A stretch of DNA of 64,000 bases. Origin: Owenia fusiformis. Its lineage: Eukaryota; Annelida; Polychaeta; Sabellida; Oweniidae. Shown here one piece after another: positions 25,701 through 40,700 of this stretch. The stretch lies in contig CAIIXF020000006.1 in the NCBI GenBank assembly GCA_903813345.2, positions 35,562,436 to 35,626,435 on the forward strand, read 5' to 3'. The notes beneath the pieces were generated by a model. It worked only from the letters and a program-made list of their open reading frames with translations, did not search any database and was not told the origin of the DNA. The first letter of the stretch is position 1; the number at the start of each line of letters is the position of its first letter. The translations under genes and the position numbers were made by a program.

Positions 25701-28700
25701 TATCACTTTTGAAACCATCGAATATCACTTTTTGAAAGGTGATATTCGATGGTTTCAAAAGTGATATTCGATGGTTTTGATTTTTTCTATTTTTTTTATT
25801 AATTCAGCAAAACGATTGTTTATGAATACCTAGCAAGAGCTCAAAAAGTTCAATCATCTATGTATCTCAAAAAGACCTCAAAAACTGAGCTTGAATTAGA
25901 AGTATGTCTTCTAAAATCTTCCTCGCCTGGACCTGATGGGATTCTACCATCACTTATTAAGTCTGTAAGACAGTTTTTAATTGATCCACTCTTGTATATA
26001 TTTAACTTATCTTTTAAATCTGGTATTTTCCCAGACGCCCTCAAATTGGCCAAAGTAACACCTGTATTTAAAAAAAGGAGTCACTACAAATCCTTCGAAC
26101 TATAGACCAATTTCAGTTTTATCGGTATTTTCTAAATTGTTAGAAAAGCTCATGCACGCCAAACTCACTGGTTTTTTAGAACGTTTTGAAATTATTTTTA
26201 CTTATCAATTTGGATTTCAGAAATTCAACTCTACCTACATGGCCATTTTATATTTCATTGAACAAATTCGAAAATCAACTGATATGGGGAAAATGAGCAT
26301 TGGCATAACATTAGATTGTTCCAAGGCCTTTGAAACAAATAATCATGACATTTTGATACAAAAACTTGAATATTATGGCATCAGAGGAATAGCTAAGTCC
26401 TGGTTTGAAAGTTATTTAAAAGACCGCAAACAATATGTCACCATTAACAATTATGAATCTAAACAATCATCTCTAAATTGTGGTGTTCCGCAGGGCTCGG
26501 TACTTGGACCACTATTATTTGTTCTTTACATAAATGATCTGCCTTTTGTTGACCCTAATCTAAAATTTATTATGTTTGCTGATGACACAAATCTTCTTGA
26601 TAGTGATTATGATTTAAATGAACTTATGACTAGAACTAATGCAAACTTGAATTCAATAGATGACTGGATAAAAGCAAACAAACTTTTACTTAATATTGGC
26701 AAAACCAATGCTATTCTATTTGGACCCCAAAAAATCAAACAAATCTGAATCTCAAAATACGCAATGAGAACATAAATTTCCGGGATAAAATTGACTTTCT
26801 TGGAATTATTATTGATAAAAACTTGAAATTTAAAGAGCACATAAAATCTATTGAAACAAAGATTTCTCGCGTCATTGGTTCTCTTTATCACATTAAACAT
26901 CTACTTCAAATAGACAGTTTCAAAACAATTTACTACTCATTGATACACTCTCAATTAAATTATTGCAACATAATCTGGGGTAACACATTTAAATCATTTT
27001 ATGATCGTCTACATAAACTGCAGAAACAATTCTTAAGGCTAGCTTTAAATAAGGATAGACTTTCTCACTCCGCTCCCTTATTTAAAGATCTTAACATATT
27101 AAATATTTTTGATGTCAACAGATATTGTACTGGTCAGTTCATGTACAAAATCTTTAATAAGCACCCCAGTCTTCCAAAAAATCTATTTCAAGACTTGTTT
27201 GATATCAACATTAATATTCATCATCATTACACAAGACAATTGCATTATTTTCATATCCCTAAATGCTCTAAACTTTCCCTTCGCTATCTAGGTCCTAATC
27301 TTTGGAATGCTCTACCCCATGATATTAAAAAATGCTCCACTCTAAATATTTTCAAATCTTCATATAAAAAACTACTCATCTATCGATAATGTATAATACC
27401 AATATCATACTATACTGTTGATTTTATACTGATACCTGATTTTTGTAACATTTTTACATTGTACATCCTTAGATTAATTGTTAATACCATTTTTATATAC
27501 CTACATGTAACATAATATAAGTATTTTCTTTTATATGTAGGGCTAGTCTAGATGTCATTTTAATGATTTCTGTTAGACCGCAACATATACCCACTAGGGT
27601 GTCTAGCGGCTTGTTTTTATAGTGTATATTATATAAGAATTATGAAATAAATTGAATTGAATTGAATTGAATTATATATTTATTATATATTTTTATTTTT
27701 TGGGATCTTGTTTTTACGGCGTTCGCATTAAATACAAACCACTCTGTTACGTCACGTATATGACGTTCGTTGAATTATCGCAATCAAAATGTCAGACGAA
27801 ATGGAATTTCTATTGCAATTTATCTGACTATTCAATGTTCGCTGGATAATAATTCCCAATGGGATAAACGGACAATCCTATAGTTTTTCAAAAATATCAC
27901 TTATATCCACTCATGGATATCAGTATCTTCACTCATTCGCCGCGCTCACTCGCGAAGATATCAATATCCACTCATGGATATAAGTGATATTTTTTCAGAG
28001 CCATAGGATATTCCTATATTATTCCATAGTTAGCATGATATCCATAGGATAACATGTCAAAATAAAAACGGTATTTTTGAAATCAGTGGTAAAATATGAT
28101 ATTTTTGTCAAATTTTCACAAACCATAGCATACGGTGTTTTAGCCATGACATGCCGGGCCGTATGCCATGGTTTATGGATTTTTGCTACTTCAGACTCAA
28201 AACGAGGCTAAGTGTCAATCGCCGTATCGTTTGGAAAATTCGTTTTAAATCACTTAATTCCCGAAGATTCTGATGATGACTTTAACTATGGAATATAAAG
28301 AACATCCTATGATTTACTCGTGATATGATTTTAATCCACTCATGGATGTTGATATCTGCACTCTCTCGCTACGCTCACTCGTGCAGATATCATATCCATT
28401 CGTGGATAAAAATCATATCACTCATAAATCATAGGATATCCTCTATTTAAGATGTGATATTCGATAGTTTAAAAGTGATATTCGATGGTTTGTAAATTGT
28501 TTGCTAAAATATGATATCTTGATCCACATATCAAATATATCATCATGTGATATTCGATCTATATCCTCCTTGCAACCATGGGATAAAGCTTTACGTCCCG
28601 CTCCAAGCGGGCAGATATAGTATATCTGCCCGCTACGTCATAATCGCCGCTTGCATATTTGTTCATAATTTGTAACGTTCGCGGAATGACTGTAAACGGC

Positions 28701-31700
28701 AATGGAGAAAACACAGACAATCAGGGTCTGTTTGATAGTTAAAAAGGTAAAGAGCATCCACTTTATCAATAAAAAATTCGAGAAAATAAATATGGGAATA
28801 TTTGAGAGAACATGAAAATCCGCCCACGGCCAAGAAAACAAAACTGGACATGAATATTCTAAAATATTTCCACGATTTAACAATGTGAACCAGATGACCA
28901 AGATTGGTATGGGATAAACATATTATCCTATAGTCAGGATATTGGGATTATCCCTTGGCCAATATATAGGGGTTATGGTTATTTTATCCAAAACCTCCAA
29001 GTGCATAACTGTTGTATATAGTTTAGCATGATATGTACTTCTTTCTGTAACTGGAATACGATTCTAATATACAAGCAGCACATACGTATTCCCGGGGAAC
29101 CATAAATATTTTGTGTAGGGTGTGGACATTTTTCTTTTCATTTCTCTAAAATCAGATTATTCTCATAAAATTCATACAAAGTTGGGCCTAAGCCTCCATT
29201 TTCGTAGTCTGCATGTTAAGATATTTATAATGTAAAACCTAAGAGATAAATTCAATGTCTTCAGTTGAGAATAAGTATAGGTAAATGTGTGAATTCTGCT
29301 TGTTGTTGCACTATTTTTATAATAAACAAGGTTCGATACGCAACACTGAATAGACTGCAGTCATAGCTTAGTTGTAAAGAAAACAAAAGAAGTTGGGACG
29401 TGGTCATGCTTGAATACGATTTTAAATATATCGCCGTTTACATTTGTTGAAATCGGCCTGTATTAATTTCAACAGGTGATCGGTGTACAAGGGCATATAT
29501 TTGAGTTATTGGTTTAACGATAAGTATGACCTATGAGTGGGCAACGTTTTACAAATGCATGAAACAAATACTCCAATGGCCTAATCTCAATTTTCCTGCA
29601 TAAACTATTACATTGAAATGATGGTCATTTGCTCTCTAACTTCCGCACCGCATACGTAACTTCGTATCAATTCAATAAGCCAAGACAGGACCGCTATAAT
29701 CGCTACATGCCAGTGAGTGTTTATATGGCAGGTTTTTAGCTATGACAATGAAAGATGGCGAAGTTCATTGCATCACTTAATCCATTCATTTTTGATAGAA
29801 TTTTCAACCATACGCCATCTTTTAATTCAAGAGTAATTTAAAACATAATACTAACATACACTTTGTGAAACATGTGCATGCATCACTATGGATCTCTGAA
29901 CTTCAAATGCTGTTTTCTATGTTAGTAATTTTTCTCGGTTAGGTATCATTCCAAATTGAGGTTTGTATCATATTTGATTGAGTGTGTGAGTAACATATCT
30001 CAAAGAGTATTCATCCCTTTTCTTCAAAATATGCCTATTTAAGGGTCACTAGCAAATGGTACAAATATGAAAGAGATCGGTTACTTATTATGTGAGTATT
30101 GACATTTAACAAATTCAAAGATGCACTTCAAAAATCCAATATCAGAACACCAACAATAACATCTTTACGATTGTGCCAGCTAATTTGTTCCAGCGATCAG
30201 GGTATTTTTGAGTTTTTCCTTGATCATGAAATACAAACGTTATGCAATAATTTCCCTTGGAATACATAAAATATTTTGCCTCGAAAGTCTATTTCTCTCA
30301 ACTATCGCCTAATAAAATACAAACTTTCTCGGGCAAAATATTTTCTGTATTTCACTCGGATGATTGAATAACTCATATCATCCCATGAAACAACTACTTC
30401 GAGGTAAATTACACCCTGGAATATTTTTTATATTGAAAGAAAATCGTACTGCCTCGCCCGATCCCGCTCACGAAAAATCGTATTCACCTCCAAATCCCGC
30501 TCGCGAGAATGGTATTCACCCTGCAGTATTTTTTGCCAAATAAAAATTCCTATTTTTGCAAAGTTGAAAAAACGAAATTTTGAAACTTGAGAGGCCTATT
30601 AAATACAAGCGAAAATAAATGTTATTTCATCCCATTCTCTGATACAAATAGAGTTAAAGTCATAGAAATCTGAGCGTTTCATACAGTTTAGTTTAAAATA
30701 GTTTATTTTTGTGTCACTGACATTACAATATACATATAAAATACATAATAAAAACAACATTTTGTAACATCACCAGCCGGTGCCGACTTATGAGACACAG
30801 TATACATTATATCTGAGTGTCACCCATTACTACCCCCAATGGGCAGCTTGGGTCAACACTCATAAAGACAGAGACAAAAAATGTCCCTGGTAAAAATTTA
30901 TACCTGATTAATAACCAATGATATAAATTCAGTCTGATTAATCAGTTTGGCATAAATAAATAAGCAGTTCATGGAATGATATTGTCAATCATTATATTGA
31001 ATACATATATTGCACTAAATGAGAGTAGCATGTTGCATATGGTCAAAAATTACAATAAATACAAATATCGCACTAAATGTGAATTGTATCATGCATATGG
31101 TCGAAGACTGTTATAACAATAAATTCATATATTGCACTTAATGTAAGTAGCATGTTGCACTATGGTCAAATAGTACAATAAATATAAACATTGCACTAAA
31201 TGTGAAATACACAATGCATCGGTTGAAGACAAATATTACAATAAATACATGTATTGCACTAAATGTGAGATGCATATTGCATGATAAATACATATATTGC
31301 ACTAAATGTAAGTAGTATATTGCATATGGTCAAATATTACAATTAATATGAATATTGCACTAAATGTGAAATACATAATGCATATGTTTGAAGACAAATA
31401 TTACAATAAATGCATATATTGCACTAAATGTGAGATGCATATTGAGTAATAAATACATATATTGCACTAAATGTGATTTGCATGAGCAGTGAATAAATAA
31501 AAAAGAACCCCATAGATAATATACACCTCTGCAGTAGTGAATTGAGACCATCTTCCCCAAGGTTGATAGCTCGAAGCACTAAAAAGAGGCATCATAAAAC
31601 CAAGGAGTTTCTGACTAGATACATTTTAAATAAATATTTTATAAAGGAAACTTAGGTGACATGCATACTCATTTAGTGATTATAGCCTATCAATATTAAG

Positions 31701-34700
31701 AGATCTCTTATTGCACATATTATAAACTAAAGCTCCTAATGGTCTTTGGAGTGAAGTACAATTCATAATGGAGACAAAAAGAAGTGTAGAATTGGCTGAT
31801 GTTACATCTAAATAAGGCAATTTCTGTTTAACATTTTCATAAAAATCACATCTTAGATCATCATAATGGCTACATTCTAATAAGAAATGCTTTTCATCTT
31901 CAATACAATTCATGTCACATAATAAGCATTTCCTTTCGTGTAATGGTATACCTGTGTAGCGCCCTGTTTCAATTGCTAAGGGTAAAGTACCAGTTCTGAA
32001 TCTAGCGAGTGACCTACGGTGATGCTTTGGTAGGGCCAAATACCCTTCCTTGCAAACACCATATTTGTACAGTCTATATTGCCTCAATTTATTGCCATTA
32101 ATTTCATTATTTCTATCATCCCATATGTTATGGATAAATTTATCAGAATTTCGAAGAGAGTTAGTAAACTGTTTTAAAATGTCCTTGGTATGACCAGTGA
32201 AATTTATATTACATGTATTTAACATTGAATTAACTTTAAAGTCCCAACTGCTTTTCCGTTTAATGGACCATTCATGTATTTTAAAATTCAGCCTATTCTG
32301 ATTCATGGACTTCAGTTTAATGAACAATCTAGCACATTCCACCTTTTGTTTTAAATGTGGAGTGTCCCATCCGAGATCTCCTCTAACAGCCTCATTACTA
32401 GTGCGTTTGTTTACACCTAGAAAGAACTTGCCAGCTTTATTTTGAACATTGTTCAGGCATTGATGTTGGTTGAGGCCAAATATGGATGAGCCATAGTTTA
32501 GTATAGGCTGGACTAACGAGTCATATAGCTTGTTGTAAACTGCGAACTCCATACCCCCAGTTTGCTTGTATTTGCTGATAATTACACTCAGGGCTCTATT
32601 TGCCGATTTTGCAATTTCTCTGGCAGAGTGTGTTGAGTCCACATGCTCTTGGAGCCAGATCCCCAGATATTTATAAGTGTCTGTATAATCCAGATCAAAG
32701 TCCCCACATTTAAAAGCAAAGTCTGACCTAGGATGTGATTTTGGGCGATAATGCACTATTTTAGATTTTCGAGGGTTAATTAGAAGTCTCCATTTGCGGC
32801 ACCATTCATGTAGAGTGTTTAACATCTGTTGTAAGTTATCAGCTGAGCTTGCAATAAGCGCTATGTCATCAGCATAAAGAAGGATGCCTATGTTCTCGTC
32901 CTCCATTTGTATTCCACATTGTAGACTCTTAATGTCGGACACTAGATCATTCACATACACTGAAAATAATGTCGGGGATAGCAGACAGCCTTCCCGGCAG
33001 CCATTGCTTACGTTTACTTTTGGAGATAGTAGACCATTTATGCGAATGTTACATGTCACATCTTCATATAGGGATTGAACTGCTTTAAAGATTTTGCCTT
33101 TGATGCCAATCTTATTGAGTTTATACCATAGGCAGTCTCGATTAACACTCGAGAATGCCTTAGTTGCGTCAATGTAGCAAATAAAAGTATCAAGCTTAGA
33201 AAGTTTCCTATTATTGATGATTGAGTATACACTGTGAACTTGTTCTTGACAACCACGTCCCTTGCGAAAGCCCCCTTGTTCATCATGAATAAGGTTATTG
33301 TCCTCCAGGAATTGAGTTAGGCGCTTGTTCAAAATATCAGTGTAGACCTTGCAAGGCACAGATATTAATGTAATGGCACGATAGTTCAGAGGATTACATG
33401 GGTCTCCATCTTTATATATTGGGTGTATAATACCCTCCATCCACTGACTTGGCACAGTGCCAGAGTTAAAACAGAGTACCATAATTCTGTGTAACATGGT
33501 TATACAAAGTGGATTTTTCAAAGCCTCGGCTGGTATAGAGTCAATTCCTACAGCTTTACGAACTTTGGCCCTACCGACTGCCTCTACAACCTCTTTAAAT
33601 GAAATATCTTTATTTATGTCTAAATTATTGTCAGTAACATTACCTTCTATATTGGCTTCTTGTTGTTTTATATATTCTAAGTGTTCAGAGTCAAACATAG
33701 GATTATTCTGAGCGGATGAATATAATTTTTCATATGTGTCAGCCCAGTGGTTCAGAACTAGCTGTTTATCATACACCAATTCACCAGATTCATCAGATAT
33801 GGATTTTGAACCAAATGATTTCATAAAGAGAGTAACGGATATCATGGGATAAAAAGCGTATTTACTGATCGGGATTGAATGTGGGTTTACTCCTCGTGAC
33901 AATATGATATCTACCTCTGCCCCTCCAGGCGCTCGGGAAATATTATATTGTCCCCTGGTATTAAAACAATAATCAATCCTTTGTAGTAAATAACCTATAC
34001 ATGTGCCACGACATATTTTCCCACGTGGAGCATCATGATCGTTTTTGTGAGTGTCACAAAAAGCCTAATTAAATATTTCTTTTACTATACTACTGTCAAA
34101 GTTCACTATCCTCAAAAGTATTAGTGTATGTGTTGACTAATTGATAATACAAATATAATGGTATGGTTCAAACATTAGTTATGTCACTTTTGTGAACTTT
34201 CCTTATATGGAAAAAAGCGGTCTTAACATTATTTTGTTTCTTGTTAAGATAGCTTCACTTCGTACAGAATCACTTTTTCGGACATTTTTGGCTTAGGCAA
34301 CTTTAACTTATTATTCAGACACAAACTTCAAAACTATGTAATTTACTATTAAAATTCTTTTATATAAAACTATTTGCATTGGCGGATAAACAGGATATTA
34401 TCATTATGTAACCTTTTTGCTGTTAGAATAGGGTTTATCCTGAACATCAATAAACATTGAACATTACTGCACATCTTATGTCGTATTATATATTGGAATC
34501 AACACCCCGTAACAATATAGGTTAAAAACTATGCTTTTACATGCCATTATTATTTTCTGGATCTAGACATTGAACGAAATGGATGCATTTCGAAAACCAA
34601 GAGTGATGAATATTGCTAATTGCTCACAAGTTGTCTAATTTGATAAGTCATGTAGGCATAGCCAGTGAATATCGTCTATTATTTCATGACATGTGATCCA

Positions 34701-37700
34701 GTTTTGACAAATCACAAAAGTACAAGTATGACAGTGATATAATAAAATTTAATGTGTATTGCCACAAACTGAAGACTCATCAATTTTTGCTCATACGCTA
34801 TAGCATATTCTAGGGTCATAACATAACATAATATTAGAAAATCAAACTAATGCTCTTTTTAGAACCCTTATATCATTTTTCTGAAATGAGACATCTATCA
34901 AAGTATAGACGTAATTGAATACTCCAAATGCTGAAATTCCTTTATTGTCTGAAAAGCGTGAACTTAAAGAACTGCGATGAAAGGGCATTAGAAATATTGG
35001 ACATTTTAAAAAACTGTGAAAGTAGATTGACGTACATTGGAGAGAGCAAAAAGATATTGTTGAAACTAACTCCAGAGGCACATCTATTTTTTCTAATCAC
35101 TTTAAGAAGACTATCAGGAGTTAACGGATAAGTTGATTTGTTTTTAGACTACAATGAAATCACAGCTTCATTTTTCTTTCAAAAAGTTTTTTAGTCAAAC
35201 AATCATTTAAGATCTTTCCACATTTCACAGGGGGATATACCGAGTAATAGAATAGTACTCATGGCATTTTAGCGGGTACTCATTTCAGTAAATATTAGTA
35301 CTAATTGAGCACTTATGGCATGAGTACTAATTTATCGCATTTTTACTACTTAATGAGTACTCATAAGATAAGTGATAAAATAGCACTGATTTCATTGATG
35401 TTTCATTACTCAATGAGCACTCATACATATGCCGAGTACTCAGTACGAAATGAGTACTAAATTAGCACTCGTAACGTGAGTGCTCACGAGCGCACTTTTG
35501 CCAGAGTGCTTATTGAGTAATGATTTTGTACTAATTGAGTGATCGGCATATTAGTCCATGGTATGAAATTTCTAGGACGTCTAATAAAGGAGATGGTAGC
35601 ACACTATAGCGCAGCGATATTTGACCTAATATTTACATACCTACATATGTCCCGTATTTATTTTTATTACAGCCATTAAATATATGTCCGGCTTTTAGGT
35701 CGAATTATGCCTGTCATTACCATGGGTGAAAAAAGTATAAGAAAATAAAACGGATTTTTTCCACAATTTGAGGTAAATAATACTAAAGCTAACTATATTT
35801 TAGAAAAACAAAACATATGTTTTATGTTTCTCGGCTATAAATGTGAGGTTATTGTCATCAAAAATACAAAAAGAATAAAAATCAGTCTATCAACAATTTT
35901 CTTGTGTTAGGCAATATCTGTGAAGTAAACATTTTGAATTAACCATTTTTATTTTGAAATGATATATCCTGATATTGTATTAGTCTTTCAACAAATTGGT
36001 CGTAATACGTTTTGGACTGTCAACTCCAGGGGTCATTTACCAATAAATGATAGCGTATCGCTCTTCCTTGGCTGACTATCACCACGGTTCAATTATTTTT
36101 CTGTAATTAGATATCACCTGGCCTCTTATAAAATAATCACAAAAATCGGTAGAATTCATGAATCTTTGAGACTTTTCTCTTTGAATTTTGTCATAGTGAT
36201 GAGAACATGTGATGACAACCAGCAGTAATTTAAAAAGAAAAACTAATGAATTGAATAAAATATCTTATGTTGTTACGTTTCCATGCTCTTTTTTAGTATT
36301 TCACATTTAATACGAGTCAGTAATTCGGAAATGATCGGATACATATATGAATAAATTGCAATAATGTTGTTCATAGTACTTTACTTGTCATATTTAATAT
36401 CAAAAAGTTAGTTTTATCGAAAAGACTTGCCAAAATGTCAGAACTTTATGAATTGCTAATAATTTACAAACCTGGCTCCTGTTTTATATTTTAAGCTCTT
36501 TGTTTAATGGGGAACTGTCTGTAAATGATCATAATAGAAGATCTTTAATGAAGGGAAAATTAATGCAAGACTAAAACGTAGGATATACTCACTTATACAT
36601 CTGAATAAAAACAAATCGTAATTAAAGATATGAAATGCATTCCGAACCATTTGCCAAACACAGATAGAGGCATTCGAGTGTGTCGAATGTTGTACATCAC
36701 ACACTACGGTAAACGTGATAAACATTTCTTTGACAAAGTATCTATATAAAAACGAGTGAAATATGACATTAAAAATATAACTAAATAGAATCTTTGGCAG
36801 ACATTTCACTCACAAAAGATTGTTCCTAATATAAATACAATATAAATACAATACCTGACATAAAAAATAAAGCCGATGTAGCATTTGCAGCCATTGAGCT
36901 CACTAAGGCATAAGTAATGTCTGACATAACGAAAAAAATGGTAAAGCCTCTCTGGTACATAGTTCACTCACAAATGAGCAATACATAACAAAAGATAGAT
37001 CTGATGTAGCCTCTTTAGCAATTGAGCTCACTCACACATGAATAATGTCTGACATGAAGAAACAAAAATGGTAAAGCCCCTCTAGTCTCTAGTCTCCCAC
37101 AAAAGCGAGCAATAGTTGACATAAAAAAATAAATCTGATGTAACCTCAGCAACAATTGAACTCACTCACACAGGAGTAATGTCCAATATAACGAAATAAG
37201 CAATTGAACTCACTCGCACATGAGTAATGTCTGACATAAAGAAATACAAATGACAAAGCCTCTGGTATATAGCTCCCACACAAGTGAGCAATACTTGACA
37301 TAAAAAGATAAATCTGATGTAGCCTCAGCAACAATTGAACTCACTCACACATGAGTAATGTCTGAGATAACGAAATAAATGATAAAGCCTCCATTGTAAA
37401 TAGTTCACTCACAATTGAGCAATACTTGACATAAAAAATAAATCTGATGTAGTCTCAGCAACAATTGAACTCACTCACGCATGAGTAATGTCTGAGATAA
37501 CGAAATAAATGATAAAGCCTCCATTGTAAATAGATAACTCACAAGTGAGCAATAGTTGACATAAAAAATAAATCTGATGTAGCCTCTGTAGCAATTGAAC
37601 TCACTCACACATGAGTAATGTCTGAGATAACGAAATAAATTATGAAGCCTCCATTGTAAATAGATCACTCACAATTGAGCAATAGTTGACATAAAAAATA

Positions 37701-40700
37701 AATCTGATGTAGCCTCAGCAACAATTGAACTCACTCACACATGAGTAATGTCTGAGATAACGAAATAAATGATAAAGCCTCCATTGTAAATAGTTCACTC
37801 ACAAGTGAGCAATACTTGACATAAAAAATAAATCTGATGTAGCGTCAGCAACAATTGAACTCACTCACACATGAGTAATGTCTGAGACAACGAAATAAAT
37901 GATAAAGCCTCCATTGTAAATAGTTCACTCACAAGGGAGACATTTTTGCGGGTAATATATAAGTGGGATATTTGGCGGCGGGTTCATGGTTATGATCATT
38001 CATATGTTTCATTCGATTGTTTTCGCTTACGAGAAGAGATGCCTTTTGCCACGTTTGCCATCCTGCTTGAGGAAGTGTTTAATACTCTGAAATCGATGCT
38101 ATATACTAAGATTCATTTCAATTAAAATGTAATGTTAATCGATAAGATCACATGTTTTAAAGGAGGAGTAATAGGATTTCAGAACTTGTTGATAGCGGAG
38201 TTCATATGACTAAACCGTTCGGAAAAACACAATAAATACCCTTGTTCAAACGTGAGGTTTGCTATTTAAAATGTACGCTATTAAACATCTAATAGCTTTG
38301 AAAAATATATGGAAATAAAAAAGGATTATGCTATTCGTAAAACTAAATGAGTACCTTTCAATCACATCAATCTCCAACTGATATCATCAAATCGCATCCA
38401 TCCATCCACCAGTCATCAAGTTCGTTCCTGTTTCTCAATCACGCAGAGTAGCATTGTTACTCTATCATTATATAATCAATAACTGAAATATATGCTTTAT
38501 TGACTCTCTGTTTATAGCATTTTGCATGTTGGTTTGTTGACGCGGACACAGCTTTTTTATGATAAACGCTAGGCATTTGATTGCGCATGCCTATTAAACG
38601 ATGTAACATATTCATTTTTAAAATGTGTAAACATTTTATTACTAATGGCTCATTCTTTTAGTGTTTTGAAATTAATTTTGAAATTTTGAGGCCCATTTTC
38701 TTCAAAATTTGGCGTAAAATTAAAAAATAAGGCCTTATAAGGCCCATTTATGACCAAAAAGGCCTACTTTTTGGGGCAACAAGGCCTTTTTTGGCTCAAA
38801 AATTTTTTTGGGCCCAATTTTTTTTTTCTTGGCCCACCCGAGGGGGGGGGGCGGGCCCCTGCCCCCACCCCAGATCCGCCAGTGGTGAAGAATGATTTTT
38901 TTCTCGAGGGATGGGACGATGATGGAATATATGATGATATGTTTAAAATTACTCAAATAGAACATACAATCTGCCAATGCGCACCAAAATCAATTAACCT
39001 GTTGTGCTCAGAAATAAAGTTTAAACGACATAACATCTTGAAAATGTGGCTAAAAATGGTCAAAAAGAGTGGTAAGGGAAATATTGCTGAGCAGTACGTT
39101 GCCTAGTATTATTCTCGCAATGCCAACGTTTATCCTGGTCACGTACATTATATGGTCGTTGAATAAATAAAATGTTTGAATGTCATATGTGAAGCCTAGG
39201 ATCCTGTTAACTCCAGCTAACATTGATAATTCAATTATTTGGAACAATAATCTAATCAAAATAAGTGGAAAAACAGTTTGTTTTAAAAATTGGATTAAAA
39301 AGGGCATTAACTTTTTAAAAGACATGTGTATTAATAATGAAAGAATGCCATATGAACAATTGTCTCATATTGTTAGAAAAATGCAACAACCCTAATTCAG
39401 TATATAGGCTTAAAACCCAATACTAGCAAAAAGATTATTGTTGAAAATTTGAATGTTAATGAAGTTAAAATGAATTTTATGGGTATAGGCATGACACAAT
39501 GTACCAGTTCAGATTTTAGAAATGAATTTGTCAAACGTAGAAATGTGGATATTTTAATGAACAATGTAAAAATTGATAAAAGCTCTTGGTTGCGAGCTCA
39601 TAATTGTACCAGTGATAATGTGCTCCGTATTTTACATTGGAAATCACTTCACAATATCCAGAATATCTATACTTGTAATTCGATCCTGTTCAAGTTCAAA
39701 AATTCTCCTTTATGTGACCATTGTGGAGTAAATGACACTATTGTGCATCATTTTATTAAATGTAATAAAGTTAAAGATATTTGGAATAATTTCAATTTGA
39801 CAGATGAACAAATTTTAGGTCTTCAAACATGTTCTAAATATAAAGATGTTCTAATAGCCAGAAAGACAATCCAAATGTTCAACTGCCAAACTATTAGGTA
39901 ATATTAAAAGCTAGTTTAACAATCAAACTATATTGAATTTGTAAGACAGGTATGTTTATTTTGTAAGATTGATGTTAATGTACTATTGTAAGTTAATTTA
40001 GAAGGAAAATAAATGTTATTTAAAAAAAAGATTACAGAGCAAATCATGGGACATAATACATGCCATTTGGTTCTCAAATTGCTTACATTTTCATATATCT
40101 TTAAAAGTTATTAACTTGCATCTATGCCTTATTAAAATGATTTTCGACGAAGACCTAAATATTTCACATTTCATCGACATTTAAATCTTAATCTATGTTA
40201 ATACACGGTACAGTCAATGTTCGTCTTAGGAGAAGATCTTTCCATAGTAGTTGTCTCTACACTTGATATATAAAATGTTCAAGAAGTCATAAAAAGGCAT
40301 GTATTCTCACCCCATGTTGGTACTTGAATGGAGAATTCGATGTTTAAACGGTTGAAGAAAACATCGGACATTACTCGCGCAATTCTTGACAATTTTATAT
40401 AAATGTAATCTTAATATACGGTTGGTAGTGACAAGTGACATAAGCAAGGCAACTGTCCTTTATTGTCTTATCATTTAAAAATTTTCAAACATTTACAATG
40501 CATGATTTCACAGACCGTATAGAATAGCCTAAGTCAAGTCATTAACATTGAATGCGTCTACACATGTCATTATCTTATTGAATCAAAACCCTTTTAACCG
40601 TTGTTTCATTAAGATTTGTTACTTTTTACAACAAGCGTGGCATTGAATTTGTTTACTATAATTCTCTAAACGACCCAAACCGTTTTACTGTTATAAGGAT

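Larger units (their letters stand above)
25440..28610. mobile_element. Compound foldback element interrupted by a LINE
   Basis: The left part (25590-25776) and the right part (28449-28600) are inverted copies sharing TGATATTCGATGG, ATATGATATCTT and ATCCCATGGTTACAAGG-type stretches. At 25692-25776 there is a near-perfect palindrome with arms of about 36 bases. Two more large palindromes (27880-28020, 28295-28440) lie between the arms. A CR1-like LINE (25800-27672) sits inside. Confidence 0.6.
30690..33845 (-). mobile_element. 5'-truncated LINE with long open RT frame
   Basis: A minus-strand non-LTR element. Its RT-containing ORF is open for about 720 codons. The 3' UTR holds a roughly 60-bp minisatellite and ends near 30690 in a T-rich (plus strand) stretch. 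The 5' junction at about 33840 falls in sequence resembling the repeat at 25.45-25.52 kb. The endonuclease is missing, so it is probably a dead-on-arrival but young insertion in the Roc-COR giant intron. Confidence 0.85.

Noticed and set aside
36840-37935. Possible CRISPR-like array
   Set aside because: Units are contiguous 130-bp tandem repeats without unique spacers, in a eukaryotic intron.
38735-39106. Open frames over the AAGGCC/poly-G region
   Set aside because: Composition is driven by a low-complexity repeat end (runs of F, G and P); no protein support.
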